Below are positions 22,745 through 36,125 of a stretch of DNA of 64,000 nucleotides, in pieces. The notes under the pieces were generated by a model. The model had not been told where the DNA came from, did no database searches, and saw only the letters and a program-made list of their open reading frames with translations. Origin of the DNA: Neckera pumila (taxonomy: Eukaryota; Streptophyta; Bryopsida; Hypnales; Neckeraceae); NCBI GenBank assembly GCA_963969595.1, contig OZ018409.1:42297282-42361281 (forward strand), written 5' to 3'. Every line of letters starts with the position of its first letter. The stretch's first letter is position 1. Both the position numbers and the translations under genes were made by a program.

Positions 22745-24381
22745 AATTTTTTCTCTAATAAAAATGCTCATATCATTCTGTAACCCAAGAATTAAAAACA
22801 TAGAATTTGTAACTATAGCACTTGGGAGTGGGTTTATCACATATCTGTTCAACCAAAATTCCAATCAAAAAATGAAATAATTGACCATCTAATTCACAAT
22901 TTGTTCTTTGTCAAATTAATCCCTAAAGTTTTTATACTATGTTTCACCAAACAATACTCAAAATAGGTCGTGTTAATGGCAAAGGTCCAAAAAAAGATGA
23001 CAAATGAAATCTTGATGCATCTTACCATAAGATTTGGTGGTACACTACTTCATTATATTTTAGTAAAAATTAGGAGGTTTTGACCTCACAAATTTTAAGA
23101 TTGGAGTGTTTGAAGTAGGGGAAAATGTTTTTTGGGAATTCAAATTCCAAGAAACTCTAATTTGAAGAGGCTTTTGTACAAGTTGATTTCACTTCTTTGC
23201 TTGAACTTTTTCTTTTTCTTTTTGTGACAGAATTGGCCACATATTCAAAAGCTTTTATAATATTTCAAATTGGGGAATGTGTACCCAAAGAACTCCAATT
23301 GGGAACTAGCTTTAAGAAAACTCTCATACATAGTTTTTTCAATAATTTTTGGCTTGCATGTACAATAATCTCTTCAAAATATAAAGATGAAGTTTTAAGT
23401 TTTAGCTAGCCATCAAAGAAAAGAAAAAAATCACCCAAATTTTTTGGCTTTAGCAGCTTGATCAATCTATGGCCTAAAACACCCAAATTGAACCCAAAGG
23501 CCATTGGGCATACTAGCCAGGAAGAGGCTAGATCAAAAGTTTGCTATGCCTAATTTATCATGGATCACTGATATTAGATAAATTTACCACTTGCCATGTT
23601 CTCTGAACACCCTTGTTCCCCTTGTGCTTGAAGATGTTATCCTACTTCAAGAGATATAATTTTAGAAAATTTAGAATTATATTTAGTAACTATTTCACAT
23701 AGCTTCAAAAGCCTTTTTCTTTGTGTGCGTATTGATGAAAAGGCAAGCTCTTATACAAGAAGGGTGGTAAGAGGTAAAACAACCCATGTAGGATATATCT
23801 TCAAATTTTTCAAATATATCTTCAAATATATATCTTCAAATTTACAAACTTGGCAAACAGAGCCTTGGCTGATGAGCCACAAGTGTGAGTGAATCAGGAC
23901 CTGCCTTCACTTGGTCAAAATGATGAAAAAATTGTGATGTAATGGAGAAGGGACCTTTGGGGATGTTTGTAGGATCCAAATTCCAAATTTATAAATATTT
24001 TTTTTGTCCATTTTCTATTTTATTTAACTTTTGAAATTTTTCTTTATTCATAGATTGGTTCTCTTTTTTCTTGAAATTAATTTACTTTTTGATCATTGAA
24101 TTTTTTACTTTTAAATTTTTGATGAGATTTACTATAAAGTAAAAGATAGGGAGACTATAAAATACACCTCTTGGACTTTCTATTGAGTATTATCAAACAT
24201 CATACACATTGTATGCATTATATAAGCATTTGGTTTTGGGTTTACTATTGAATATTACAAAGTATTTTTTCACATTGTATGCATAAAGTAATCCTTTGGT
24301 TTTCAATAAAGTGTATAAAAGAACTACCATTAGATCAATTTAATAGATCTTGGAAAGACCATCCAAGCAAATTTATCGAGA
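22745..24381. other. AT-rich, no recognisable gene
   Basis: A fragment of the foldback family lies at about 23752-23850 (GGTGGTAAGAGGTAAAACAA). Short open frames (for example 23197-23409) show no domain. Confidence 0.4.
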
Positions 24382-24711
24382 ATGGCACAAGAGTTGTGGG
24401 TTGCGCCACATCCAAGGTCAAATGAAAAAACTCCAGATGGATTTAACATTCATGACGTATATGATCGAGAAAACAATGAATGGGAAGTGGAGCGTATATT
24501 GGATGCAAGAGAATTTGTTAGTGACAAAGGTGCTTACAAATTGGAAGCTATATATCTTGTGCTATGGAAGGGATATCCACTTGAATACGCTTCATGGGAA
24601 CCAGAAGAACACCTTACCAATTGCCAAGATAAAGTTAGGAAATTTTGGGAGGCACATCCATTTTTTCGAGAAGTTGTCAACATAAGTAATTCAAGAATGG
24701 CAACTTTGTGA
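24382..24711 (+). CDS. Chromodomain protein, probably a retroelement remnant
   Basis: The 109-codon frame is uninterrupted from ATG to stop. Residues about 34-89 form a chromodomain: WEVERILDAR, then YLVLWKGYP, then SWEPEEHL, with the aromatic-cage positions W34, W62 and W72 present, ending in a helix (CQDKVRKFWE). Chromodomains bind methylated histone tails. The WKGYP and WEPEE signature is most like the integrase C-terminus of Ty3/gypsy chromoviruses. No integrase, RT or LTR is visible next to it, and the surrounding DNA is AT-rich repeat. It is therefore either a solitary relic or an exon of a captured or domesticated gene. The frame is also open upstream to about 24334 without another ATG. 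Confidence 0.6.
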   Translation: MAQELWVAPHPRSNEKTPDGFNIHDVYDRENNEWEVERILDAREFVSDKGAYKLEAIYLVLWKGYPLEYASWEPEEHLTNCQDKVRKFWEAHPFFREVVNISNSRMATL

Positions 24712-26151
24712 TTTTATAGAAAATAATTACATTGGTCACTTAGATGTTGATGTAGGTTACAACATAAACTTATGTAAATGTCAAATCCTTTAATTTGGTA
24801 ATATTCCATTACTTTGGCGGAAGACCCGCGGTTTGAACCCAAAGTCTATACATGTCTTGGTTTGTGTCCTTAAATGAATTTTTTTCTTAAAAGATATCTG
24901 TCACAATTTTGGGCACATGGAACACTGCCAATTCCACTACAAAACTGATGTTCATTTTAATTCATTCAAATGTTGTTATGAATTACAATTCAAAATCTAC
25001 AAACATAAAATAATAGAAATCATACATGGTAAATACTATAGTGTGTCCAACCACACTGTCTTGAAATTACCTGCACTACCCAATCACATAATTTTACTTC
25101 ATACCTCATAATTCTCACCGTAATCTATCATGGGATACAATAAAAATGCCACCCATCAAATCCTCACCCACTCAGCTCATCTATAGTTCAATGGATTTGT
25201 CATTAAAAGTATTAAATGTAATAAGCCTGTGGATGAAGACTGGATGCAGTTCAAATAATAAGTTTAAAAAAAAAATTAATAAGTATAAGTATAAGTATAA
25301 TAAGTATAATAAGTTAAGTTAAGGGAGTCAGTTCAGGCACTGACTTTGCGCGCTGAAAATTCCATGCTCATCTTTGAGCTATCAATCCAGAAATTCGGTT
25401 TAATTTGTCTCAAGAATAAGTGAAATGAAATGAAATGAAAAATGAAATTTATTTTAAAAAAAATTCCAGAAATTCAGAAATCCTGTCCTTGGGTTTTATT
25501 TACCCACTAAGTTATGAAACCAGGGACATGGGCAAGGCCATTAGCAATTGAAGTTTGTTAAAGTCAACAACCACGGGTTTTCTTTCAGTGATTTAGCTTT
25601 TTCTAAGCAATGGCAATAATTTTGGACAATAATTTTGCTAAGCAGATGAATGTTAGTAAATTTTGGTTGTATATGGATATAGATGAGGAAAATAGGGGAG
25701 GCGACATATCCATCTTCATAGTAGATGGATGTTGGCAAGAACTGAAAATTTCCAAGCTAATTTTTGGCTTCTGCATGTTTTGAATTATTGAAGTTTGGCG
25801 ACGTTTGAAAGAAAGCAAATACAATAGACACAACAAGACAAGGAATGCTAAAGTATCAAATTCATAAATGGTTTAGGAGCAGAAATCTAGCAACACCTAC
25901 TAGTAACCATTTCTTGTCTTTTTAGTAGCAAATTATGACCATCATTTACAAATAAGATTATAAAAATTTAAGTTGACTTGAGGGTTTAGTTACCATTTAA
26001 AAGAAGAACTCTCTAACTAGTGTAACACATATAGATAATCCATTATTGAATAGAATAATCATTAATATATGTACATCTTACCAAAATATTTTGCTTATAA
26101 ATTGTAGTAGATGATACAATGTACCAAAAAGTGGTTGCACATCCCTGTGAG
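24712..26151. other. AT-rich, no recognisable gene
   Basis: Simple repeats occur around 25260-25320 (agtataagtata) and 25425-25450 (tgaaa). Open frames of 60-77 codons have no recognisable features. Confidence 0.4.
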
Positions 26152-26178
26152 CCCCCCCCCCCCCCCCCCCCCCCCCCC
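26152..26178. repeat. Poly(C) tract of 27
   Basis: A run of 27 C residues interrupts AT-rich DNA. Its length is likely uncertain because homopolymers are error-prone. Confidence 0.9.
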
Positions 26179-26261
26179 TCTAAAGTGAAAAATCAACAAC
26201 CGTTGGATGAGATTAAAAAAACCTAAGACTACCCTCAATTACTGTGCGATGTGAGTTAAAA

Positions 26262-26395
26262 AAAAATAACAACCATGCAACTTGAAAAGAAAACAATACA
26301 CCCCTTCTCAAAAATCAACAACCATGCGATTCCAAAAGAAAACAATATCCACCCTTGAAAAATCAATAGCTGTGCGATTCCAAAAGAAAACAAAA
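26262..26395. repeat. Tandem repeat, about 48 bp x 3
   Basis: Units contain 'aacaaccatgcgattcc' followed by 'aaaagaaaacaa', with divergence between units. Confidence 0.7.
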
Positions 26396-26769
26396 GCCAT
26401 ATGGTTTATTTTGACTTAAAGAAGAAGTTGTTAGTATCTACATGCCTGCCCTATGACTTACTTGGTGGCAATAAAGTTTATCAACAAAATGATCACACCT
26501 CTCAAAATTCCATTTTAGTTTGATGCAATTTCATTTTCTTAAGAGTAAATCATTAAGTTTGTTTATAATTGTAGATTTCAAAAAGGATTTACACTATATC
26601 TAAATAACTACATGTAGATTGATGATTTTGCAATTTGTGTTAGTATTTTTGGAGGTATTTTGAGACTTTTTGAGTAGCTGTATGTGATTATGTTTACCAA
26701 TTTGGAAGTTTTGGTGTGTAATTAGCCAAATTGGAGTCATTTTCTGGTGTTAAATTGGTTGTTTGAGTG

Positions 26770-28060
26770 AGTCCAAGTCGGGTGAATGGTAGTCGAGTGG
26801 CTGGTTATCTTTATCCAATTTGGTGTTAGCACTGTGTTGATGGTTAGTGTAAGTCACTGTGTCAAGTTGGTGAGCTATGGATGAATGTGCTGAATTTGTG
26901 TGTGATTGAGTTTGGTTTTATTCTCTGTGCCTATTTGGATGTGTGTGGCGGTTCCGAGTTGGGGTTTGAGTGGTTAGGTTAGTTATGTCCGAGTTGGTAA
27001 CTGTCGGTTTGTAATTCCTATTTGAGTGTGGAATTTGAGGTCATTTGTACCCACTGTTGAGAGAGCCAGTGCGAGTCCCAGCGATCAAGCTGCATTTGTT
27101 TTTCTTGTGCTTTTATGTGTATCGGTCTAAGTTGTTGTGTGTGTGGTTTATGTTGAGTTATGTTTGAGTTTGTGTCCAAGTTGGAGATGAATGGCAGTAT
27201 CGATGTGATGTGAGTGTTAATTGAGATTTGTCACGTGATGAGAATATGGAGTTGTGTGTTAGAGCAAATGTAGGAAGATAAAGAGCTTATCAAGTTGGTG
27301 GGATAAGATTGTGCTAAGAACAAAAGTGAATTCAAGTCGGGATGTGGAATTCCTATTTGGCGGAGATGAGCGCCAGTGTATGAGGAAATTGAAGAAAGTG
27401 GAAATTAATTGAGATCTTGAGTTAGTGATTAGAAGTGATTATAGTGTTAAGTCCAAGTTGGAAATTAGAAGAGAGGACTTAGAAATTAGGGTTTGCGGCA
27501 GTGATAGAGCGAATTGGAAATTTCTATAAGCTGCAAGCTTGTTATTTGTATTAACGGTGATCTGTCACCATGTTGATTTAATGTGAATCGGAAATGTTAT
27601 ATCAAATTGGTGTGTTGTGTTTGAGTGTATTCTTGTTGATTCCAATTGGTGAAGTTACAGTTTGTGTGTGATTAGAGGATTGCTGTGAAAAGTGAAGTTA
27701 TTCCGAATCGGAAATTTAAAGCTCGGATTGTCTGTCTGGTTTTCCGAATTTGGTTATAAGTTATCATGTCATGTTTGTCTAAATGAGAAATTAATTTGAA
27801 GATGGGTGATTGAGAGCCTGAGTTGGTGAAAGAAAATTCTGTGAGTAAAGTGGAGAATTCCAAGTTGGTAATAGAAATTTACTGAATGGGAGAAGTGAAG
27901 GTTCAGTTGGTGGTGGTGTGAAAAATCCTATTTGGAAAGTTGGAGAGTGCGGTGCAGTGTGAAGCCCGAGTTGGAAGACAGTCAGCCCGACTTGGTTGGT
28001 GGTCTGGCTCAAGCAAATCCGAGTTGGTGAAAAGAATATTAAGACCGACTTGGCATTTGG
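26770..28060. repeat. Tract with irregularly spaced CCRANTYGG motifs
   Basis: Some two dozen 9-mers such as CCAAGTTGG, CCGAGTTGG, CCGACTTGG, CCAATTTGG and CCGAATCGG occur about 20-110 bp apart in a G/T-rich strand. They are not in tandem register and the intervening sequence does not repeat. No gene is apparent. The cause is unknown. Confidence 0.5.
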
Positions 28061-29277
28061 GAGATTTTCTTAACCTTTGTGGTTGTTAAGAGTGGAGAGA
28101 AAATTTATAATATTAAATTGCAATAGTGAGGAAAATATATATATTTAAAATTGGGATAGATGACTCTATTTTCTTCCATGCTTGGTGTTTGTAGTGTCCT
28201 ATTAGGTCATTAATTGACTAATTAGAAACAAACCTATTAGAAAGACCTCCCTTGGAACGAACTTTACTATTAGCTTTGGATTTTGTTTAAATATAATTTG
28301 ACGACCAAAGCTTATCTACACTACATCATCAATTGTGAAGGTTTAAGAGACCATAGTAGAATTTGCTTATTAATGCTACATTGCAACCACGGCATAAAAG
28401 TTAATAGCAGAGAAGTTGACAATTCTAACAAGAAGGAAGAAAGTTGAAGAAAAACCTCGTACACCTCCACAACAACATTTTAAAAAAATTGAACATCAAA
28501 TTTAAATATAGGTTATTTAAAATGTTAATTAAACTTAACATTTTGAAATGCATTATAAAAGTAGAAATGACAAGAATTTTTTTTTAATGAAATATGAATG
28601 ATAATTGTTTTTTATACAATGATAATGATTAATTTAAATCATATTGTTACCATCTTGATATTTGATGGATTGAATGGACAACAATTTATAAGAGTTGTTG
28701 CATCAAAGTACTTAATCTTTTATTTAATTTGTTACAACACCTAACGAACATGTTTTTGAGGTGATGTCATTGGTGCATCTCTGACAATACTTGTAAAAAG
28801 ATGAATATTGAAAAAAAAATAGACACCGAAAACAATGTACATTTCAAAGTTGATACTCATGTTATCAAAGAAGATATAAAATAATTGGAAATTACATCTG
28901 ATTTTTATCTCATGAAAGATTCATTGATGGTAATTTCTAATCATATAATTAGTTATTTATTTTTCAATTAAAAAAATATATTATATATTATGACATGCAC
29001 TTATTATTGATATATTGTTTTATATTATTCAAAGAGATTTAACTATTGAACTTAAGTAACTAAATTATATTTGATATGATATTAGTTGTTAATCAATATG
29101 AAAGAATGACTATCCTATTTTAAATGGATTTTGAATTTATGTACAAAATTTTCTATCAGATTATCTTCTTCTTCGATATTTTACTGACGATCAATATGTG
29201 CGCAATCACAACTTTGAACTTGTTGTAATGCAAGTTTAAGAAGCTATTGAAAAGGAATAGAAATTCAGTAAAATAAA
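28061..29277. other. AT-rich, no recognisable gene
   Basis: No coding, structural RNA or terminal-repeat signal was found here. Confidence 0.4.
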
Positions 29278-29553
29278 TAGTTCCTCTACCTCAAAACAAT
29301 CTTCTGGTTGGAAAACAAACAATCTTATGTTTGGGAATGTTTTGGAAACAATCCAAAACAATCTTATATTTGGGTATTTTTTGATGAAAATAACGTTACT
29401 TATTTTAACCCATTCTGAGCTATAAGTAGACTTCAATGCACTTTTATTGTCCTAAAACTTTGAGTTTTGTAGGCCTTTTCAAAGTGCAATATTAAACTTA
29501 TTTGCAATAAAATTAAAGAGAACTAGAAGATCATTTTGGGATAAGGACGGAGT
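29278..29553. mobile_element. Decayed Stowaway-like MITE
   Basis: The left end 'ttcctctacctcaaaacaat' and the right end 'atcattttgggataaggacg' are degenerate versions of the 10856-11413 element. The interior shares 'gctataagtaga' and 'aaactttgagtttt' with it. Confidence 0.65.
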
Positions 29554-30132
29554 ACAAGATTTTATTAATATAACTATATTTATTTAATGCTTGAATATAT
29601 TATTCTACAAAGAAAAGAGTATTAATTATTGCTATGAATTTAGGGATCTTGTAGGAATTGTTTTAGGTGAGGCACAATAGCAAGTGGAGTTAATGGACAA
29701 TATCATTGTGCTGGATGATATTGAAGATGGAATTGCTTGTCCTACCTCGAGTCCTGCCTAGTTGGTGGAGAATGATGGTGAGGGCACTGCAAAAAATGCA
29801 TCTGCTCCTATTTATATTCAATTGGTTTACGGTGACCACGATGCACACAATAGTCTTTTAGTGTAGTTTTGATCATTGAAATACTTCTTGTGTTTCATGT
29901 AAAACGTCTAATGCAATATAAGGAAATGAAAATCATTTTCGGCCAATTACAGTGTATCACGTGTACAAATTTATTCTCTAACTACCTTACTATTGCATTT
30001 GTAAACTTTCTTATACAATGACCTCAAAAGTGTTAGTAACCGCCATTCCACAACATTATCTGGTGAAAAGATGCAACCTAGTCCTAAGGTTCCTCCGCCC
30101 CCCAATTGGAAAATCCCCACTGTCAGATCAAA
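29554..30132. other. AT-rich, no recognisable gene
   Basis: Nothing could be supported here. Confidence 0.4.
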
Positions 30133-30687
30133 TTAATCCCTAAAGTCCCATTGTCTCCTTGGGGGACAAATTGGATTTCGGGCAGGTTCCTGTGACCTCA
30201 ATTTTTTATGAATTTTTTTGAAACTTTTTCATAAGATAGAAAAATTGATTAGCTATATTGGAATACAATTTTAATTTCAATTAATGATTGGGAATAAAAG
30301 TTATACCACAAAAAGCTCAGAACTGAACTCGGCAAGCAGCACAAAAAAAACTGCAAAAAGTCAAGATAAGTTTTAAAATGTTTTTCCTAAAATATTATGT
30401 ATTTTTCTATATGTCAAGCTTTGATTCATTCCATTTGGATTTTTTATGAGAAAATTATAGACAATCTTGTTTTTTGGGCAATTAGAGCATCTTTTTGAAA
30501 AAAAAGCTTGTGGGATTTATTTATGAATGCAATCTTCACAATTTTTCAAAAAACATTGTTTGACAAGGTTGTGTTTGCTTGCTAAATCAATCTCATCGTT
30601 GGGATTATTGTGTTTCAATCCCATCTAAGAGCTATTGACAATTTAGTTTTTCACTCAATCTTGAACCTACTTCTATCTCATAATTTT

Positions 30688-31707
<1,020 letters not shown>

Positions 31708-32500
31708 AAAATGAAAATTAAGTGCTTTTAAAATTAAAAAAATTCTTGGACTTTCACTTCAATTCTTCAACATAATTTTATTAAATTCAAAGTCTGTAGA
31801 CTCTAGTGCAAAAAATTTCCACAAATGGTGGTCAAAGTCATCTGAAATTGCAATCGAGTGTTCAAAAGAACTTTCTTTTTCAACTTTTGAATACTAATAT
31901 CTTCTAATCTATACGGTCAAACTTCATGACATTTTTACCACATGATCTCAGACAAGTGAAATATAAGATCCTATGGTTAGACTCTAAAAAGATGTTCTTA
32001 TTTGTGATTTTGGATGAACACAACAAAAATAGAAATTTTGAGTGGTTTTTGACAGAAAAATGGCTTTGGGACTTTAGGAGTTGAAAAACAAACTGACCCC
32101 ATTCCTATTGTCAATCATAAGGTTGAAAATAAAATGGACACCATTGATCCAAGCCGTCGATCTGGGATACCAATATGAATACAAATATGGTACAGATACA
32201 AAAGACAAATACAACAATATTCCATATCGATTGCATATCTCATATGAATCTGAAATTACAAATACGGTTGTTGGTTAGAGTTAGGGTTTGGGTTGGGTTG
32301 GTGGTGGTTTAAAGTGGAAGTGGGGTGGGAATTTAAAATAATATTTCAACTGGATTTAATTGGATTTGAAGTACCTCTACCTTATTATGTCTATACATTC
32401 TAAATACAAGTACAGAAAACTATAATCCAAATTACTCAAGTTCATCCACGAAACAAGGGTTCTCTACAGTTAATTCCTAAACACCATTAGAAAAAAATAC

Positions 32501-32805
32501 AGCCTTCCGAAGGGTTGCTCCACGGACCCCTTTAATAACCTGAAATTTAGTTTTAAAGGGCTGAAAAAATAGTTTTTCTTCTATTTCCGTGCAGTTGAAA
32601 ATGCTGTGACACTAGCGCAGGAACCCAAAATTCCGAATTATGAAAATATTAATAAATTTATTATTTATTATTTATTTTTTAATCTTAAAAAAAAAATTAA
32701 AAAATTAAAAAAAATCTAACTACTCACTAAGAGCACTTTTCCAAATTGATAGGCCATGCATGAAATAGCATGGCATGTTAGCTTGGAATGGTCCTCCAAG
32801 GGGCT
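32501..32805. mobile_element. Second copy of the 22405-22744 MITE family
   Basis: The ends AGCCTTCCGAAGGGTTGCTC and, inverted, AGCCCCTTGGAGGACC match the first copy, with diverged interiors of similar length. Confidence 0.55.
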
Positions 32806-33560
32806 AAAATTTTTCCTAATGCAAGGGATGTGAATCAAACTTATAAACACGTTGAAAACTGAATTTTTTTTAATTTCATAGAGATTCTGAGCAAAAGTTA
32901 GTAATAAAAAAGGTAATAATTTAGACACTACTCAAATAGTCTAATTTTGAAGAAATTTAGACATTCAAGCAATTCAAAGGCATTTATTTTAATAACCAAC
33001 AATAAATGTAATTGGAACTAATAAATACATGACACATTTCCCAAGTTGTGAGAAAAATAGTAGAAAATAATGATTAGGAAAAAAGTTATTGAGTGATCAG
33101 AATTGGAAGAGTCTAGTTATTGGCCACGGGTCCGGAACACTTTTTGCCTCCCAAAATTCATAGTAATTTCAATTCAAGCAATAAAATTACCAAAAAATTT
33201 GTAATCCTTGTCATTTCTATTGATGTACCTCTGAAAAATATTTGTTGAACCTTCACTACTCCAAATCATGTTGGAATTCCTTATTCGGTTAGTTTGGGTG
33301 ACTCTACCGTATCCATTTTATAGACTTTCCAAAGCTTAAGCACAATTTTAATAAAATTGAGTTGATTTTAAATTATTTTTACATTTCAAGTACTCAAGCG
33401 TGGTGAAATTAAGAGACAGTCCAGCTCAATCAAGCCACAATTGATTCCTGAGAACAAACTTGCAAGGATTCACCTTTGCCTCTCCAACATCGTTTTGTTT
33501 GAACCTGCCGTATTCAAGTTCAAGGAAATGTATGACCCTGTTTCCATTGATAAGAAGTGG

Positions 33561-33790
33561 TTAACCCCACAAGGACGATTTGGTCTCCACGGAAATCATC
33601 TTTTCTAATACCGTGGGGATTAATGGCTTAAAAAAATGGAAAAGCACTCATTGGAAGCCAAACTACTATAGAAGACCTTTCCTTTTCACAACAAAATTCT
33701 GAGGAATAATTCACTTGCACTTCTATCCTATACAAAAGGATTCTTTGTCATCCATCAGATACTTAATGTCCGCGGCAGTCTTACAGTTAA
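33561..33790. mobile_element. Short TTAA element (226 bp + TTAA)
   Basis: It begins TTAACCCCACAAGGACGATT and ends 'gcggcagtcttacagttaa'. It is inserted in the mariner transposase exactly at a TTAA that encodes part of the protein. It is related to 35432-35660 in inverted orientation. Confidence 0.85.
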
Positions 33791-34334
33791 ACATGACTGA
33801 AGAAGCATGCGCGTTTTGCCTTGCTCCGAATGAGCTACAACTTGATTGGTCGATGCAAAGCAAGAAGCATGTCACAAAGGTCATGTTCCTATGTGCAGTT
33901 GCTCATCCTCGTTGGGATCACTATCAGAACTGTTGGTTCGATGGCAAACTAGGCTTGCGGCCCTTTGTCACAAAGGAACCAAAATAGAAGAACAATAAGA
34001 ATCGGCCTTGAGGTACAATGGTTACAAAATTGGTGGTTGTTGATAGGAAAATATATTTGAAGATGCTCATTGATAAAGCGTTGTTTGCAATTCGATCTCG
34101 TTGGGCAGACAATCTTGTTGAGCGTTGTGCCAAACCAATTTTCCTCCAATAAGACAATGTAAGGTCGCACATTGATATCCATGATCCTTGATTTGTGAAA
34201 CACCCTAACACGACAACTTTGACATCCGCATGGTCAATTAGCCGCTAAATAATGAATGTGTTGGACTTGAATTTCTATCACATCATCTAGTCTGCACAAC
34301 CTTAAAAGGCTCATGTAATGATTGACGAGGTCAA

Positions 34335-35255
34335 TTACCCCCTAAAGTCCTAAAGGCAATTTTCTGTCAAAAATAACTAAAAACTCCCAGTTCTGTTGCG
34401 TTCATCTAAGAAAAGAGAAAAAATCATTCTTTTTTAGAATCTAATCGTAGGATCTTGTACATAATTTATCTCTAATCATGTGGTAAAATTTTCATAAAGT
34501 TTGACCATATAGATAAGAAGATATAGCATTCAAAGTTGGAAAAATTTGATTTTTTGAACACTGCCTTATAATTTCAGATGACTTTGACCGCCATTTGTAA
34601 AAAAAATTTGCACTACAAACTTTGAATTTAATTTTTTTTATGTTGAATAATTGAGTTGAGAATCTAGGAAAAAAAAATCCAGAAAATAACACTTGATTTT
34701 CATTCTTTAAAAAATTATTAAGTAGAAGTAGGTCCAAGATTGAAAGCAAAACTAAATCATCAATAGCTCTAAGATGAGATTAAAACACTATAATCCCAAT
34801 GGTAAGATTTTTTTAGCAAAAAATTTAGCCTTGTAAAACAATTTTTTTGAAAAATTGTGAAAATTGCATTCAGAAATGAGTCCTACAAGTTATTTTTTCA
34901 AGAAGATGCTCTAACTGCCCAATAAATAAGATTGTCTATAACTTTCACATTACAAATCCAAATGAGATGAATCAAAGCTTCCCATATAGATAAAAATACA
35001 ATCTATGAGAAAATAATTTTTTTAATTTTTTTTGTGTGAGAAGATTTCTGCCCGCCGCATTGAAAAAAAGGACCTTTTGTGCCATAACTTTTGCTCCCGG
35101 GCACCAATTGAAATAAAAATTATATTCCCGTAAAGCTAATGTGTTTTTCTATCTTTATAAAAAATTTCATAAAATAATGATGAATATTGAAGCCGTAGTA
35201 GCCTGCTTGAAATCCATTTTGTCCTCCGAGGGGACAATGGGACTTTAGGGGTTAA
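34335..35255 (-). mobile_element. TTAA element (about 920 bp family), in transposase pseudogene
   Basis: The left end 'ttaccccctaaagtccta' has TTAA mutated to TTAC, and the right end is GGGACTTTAGGGGTTAA. The interior aligns with 3677-4612. It separates the catalytic part of the mariner pseudogene from its C-terminal part. Confidence 0.8.
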
Positions 35256-35431
35256 GATATGTAGCATGCATTCAATGCGAGCTTACCAACAAAGTCTTCA
35301 TGTCCCTACAAGCATGGATGATTGAGTGCTTATGAGTTGGTGGCAACAACGGCTACAAGCTCCCGCAAATCGGTTAGAACCATTTGAAATAAGTTGGTTT
35401 GCTGTTGAATACATTGGATGTTGATTTTGAG

Positions 35432-35660
35432 TTAATCCTTAAAGGACGCCGCGGTTGTTTTTCGGTCAATGAATGATAAAGAATATTGTTGTCTAGGATA
35501 GAAGTGCAACTATTCATCTTCAAAAGTTTGTATGAAAAGGGGAGGTCTTCTACAATAGTTTGACTTCCAATGAGTGCTTTTGGATTTTTTTAAATCAATA
35601 ATTCACGTGGTACCAAAAGGGATAATTTCCATGGTTACTAGTCCATCCTTCAAGCGTTAA
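35432..35660. mobile_element. Short TTAA element, second copy
   Basis: TTAATCCTTAAAGGACGCCG opens it and 'ccatccttcaagcgttaa' closes it. The same family as 33561-33790 but reversed. The transposase frame on either side joins through a single TTAATC. Confidence 0.85.
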
Positions 35661-35900
35661 TCCAACAAGCCCTAATGTATTTGAGAGAGCAGCAAGGCCA
35701 GGAAAGCCAAGACTGTGGCGCTGCTACCAATTTCCTGGCCAGACTGCGCAACCCCATTCTCATCATTTTTCCCATTGGGTTTTAATGCAAGTTTAGGGGT
35801 ATAGTCTGGGCCCTCTGTATATATTTTTTCAATTAATAAAGAGCTAAATGCCTTTTCAAAAGAAAAAGAAATTTTGGATATAGTAAATCCAAACACAAAA

Positions 35901-36125
35901 AATCCGTGAAATGAATACAATATTTTCAAATGGAGGGATTGGTAGTCTTAATTGGAAATTTCAAAATATAAAATCCGTGAAATGGATACAATATTTCCAA
36001 ATGAAGGGAATGCTAGTCTTCATTGGAAACTTCAAAATATAAATACCAACACTAAGTGAAATGGATACAATATTGCAAATGGAGGGAATAGTAATCTTAA
36101 TTGGAAATTCAAAATATAAATACTA
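35901..36125. repeat. Tandem repeat, about 70-80 bp x 3
   Basis: Each unit carries 'gtgaaatggatacaatatt', 'caaatggaggga', 'tagtctt' and 'attggaaa', followed by 'ttcaaaatataa'. Confidence 0.8.

Larger units (their letters stand above)
33384..35690 (+). pseudogene. Plant mariner-like transposase pseudogene, split by three TTAA elements
   Basis: Four pieces of one transposase lie in order. Piece 1 (33384-33560) ends in VSIDKKW, the first catalytic Asp motif. Piece 2 (33787-34335) has KKHVTKVMFLCAVAHPRWD, FDGKLGLRPFVTKEP, the second Asp (FLQ-stop-DN) and NVLDLNFY with the third Asp. Piece 3 (35256-35431) has FMSLQAWMIE and GGNNGYKLPQIG. Piece 4 (from 35657) has LIQQALMYL. The order and motifs match plant mariner-like (DD39D, Tc1/mariner) transposases. 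In-frame stops and at least one frameshift make it non-functional. TTAA elements interrupt it at 33561, 34335 and 35432; at the first and last the reading frame rejoins exactly when one TTAA copy is kept. The N-terminus upstream of 33384 is decayed, and the exact 3' end is uncertain. Confidence 0.85.

Noticed and set aside
24816..24850. tRNA-like T-arm (GGTTTGAACCC)
   Set aside because: There is no acceptor stem, D arm or A box at the right distance.
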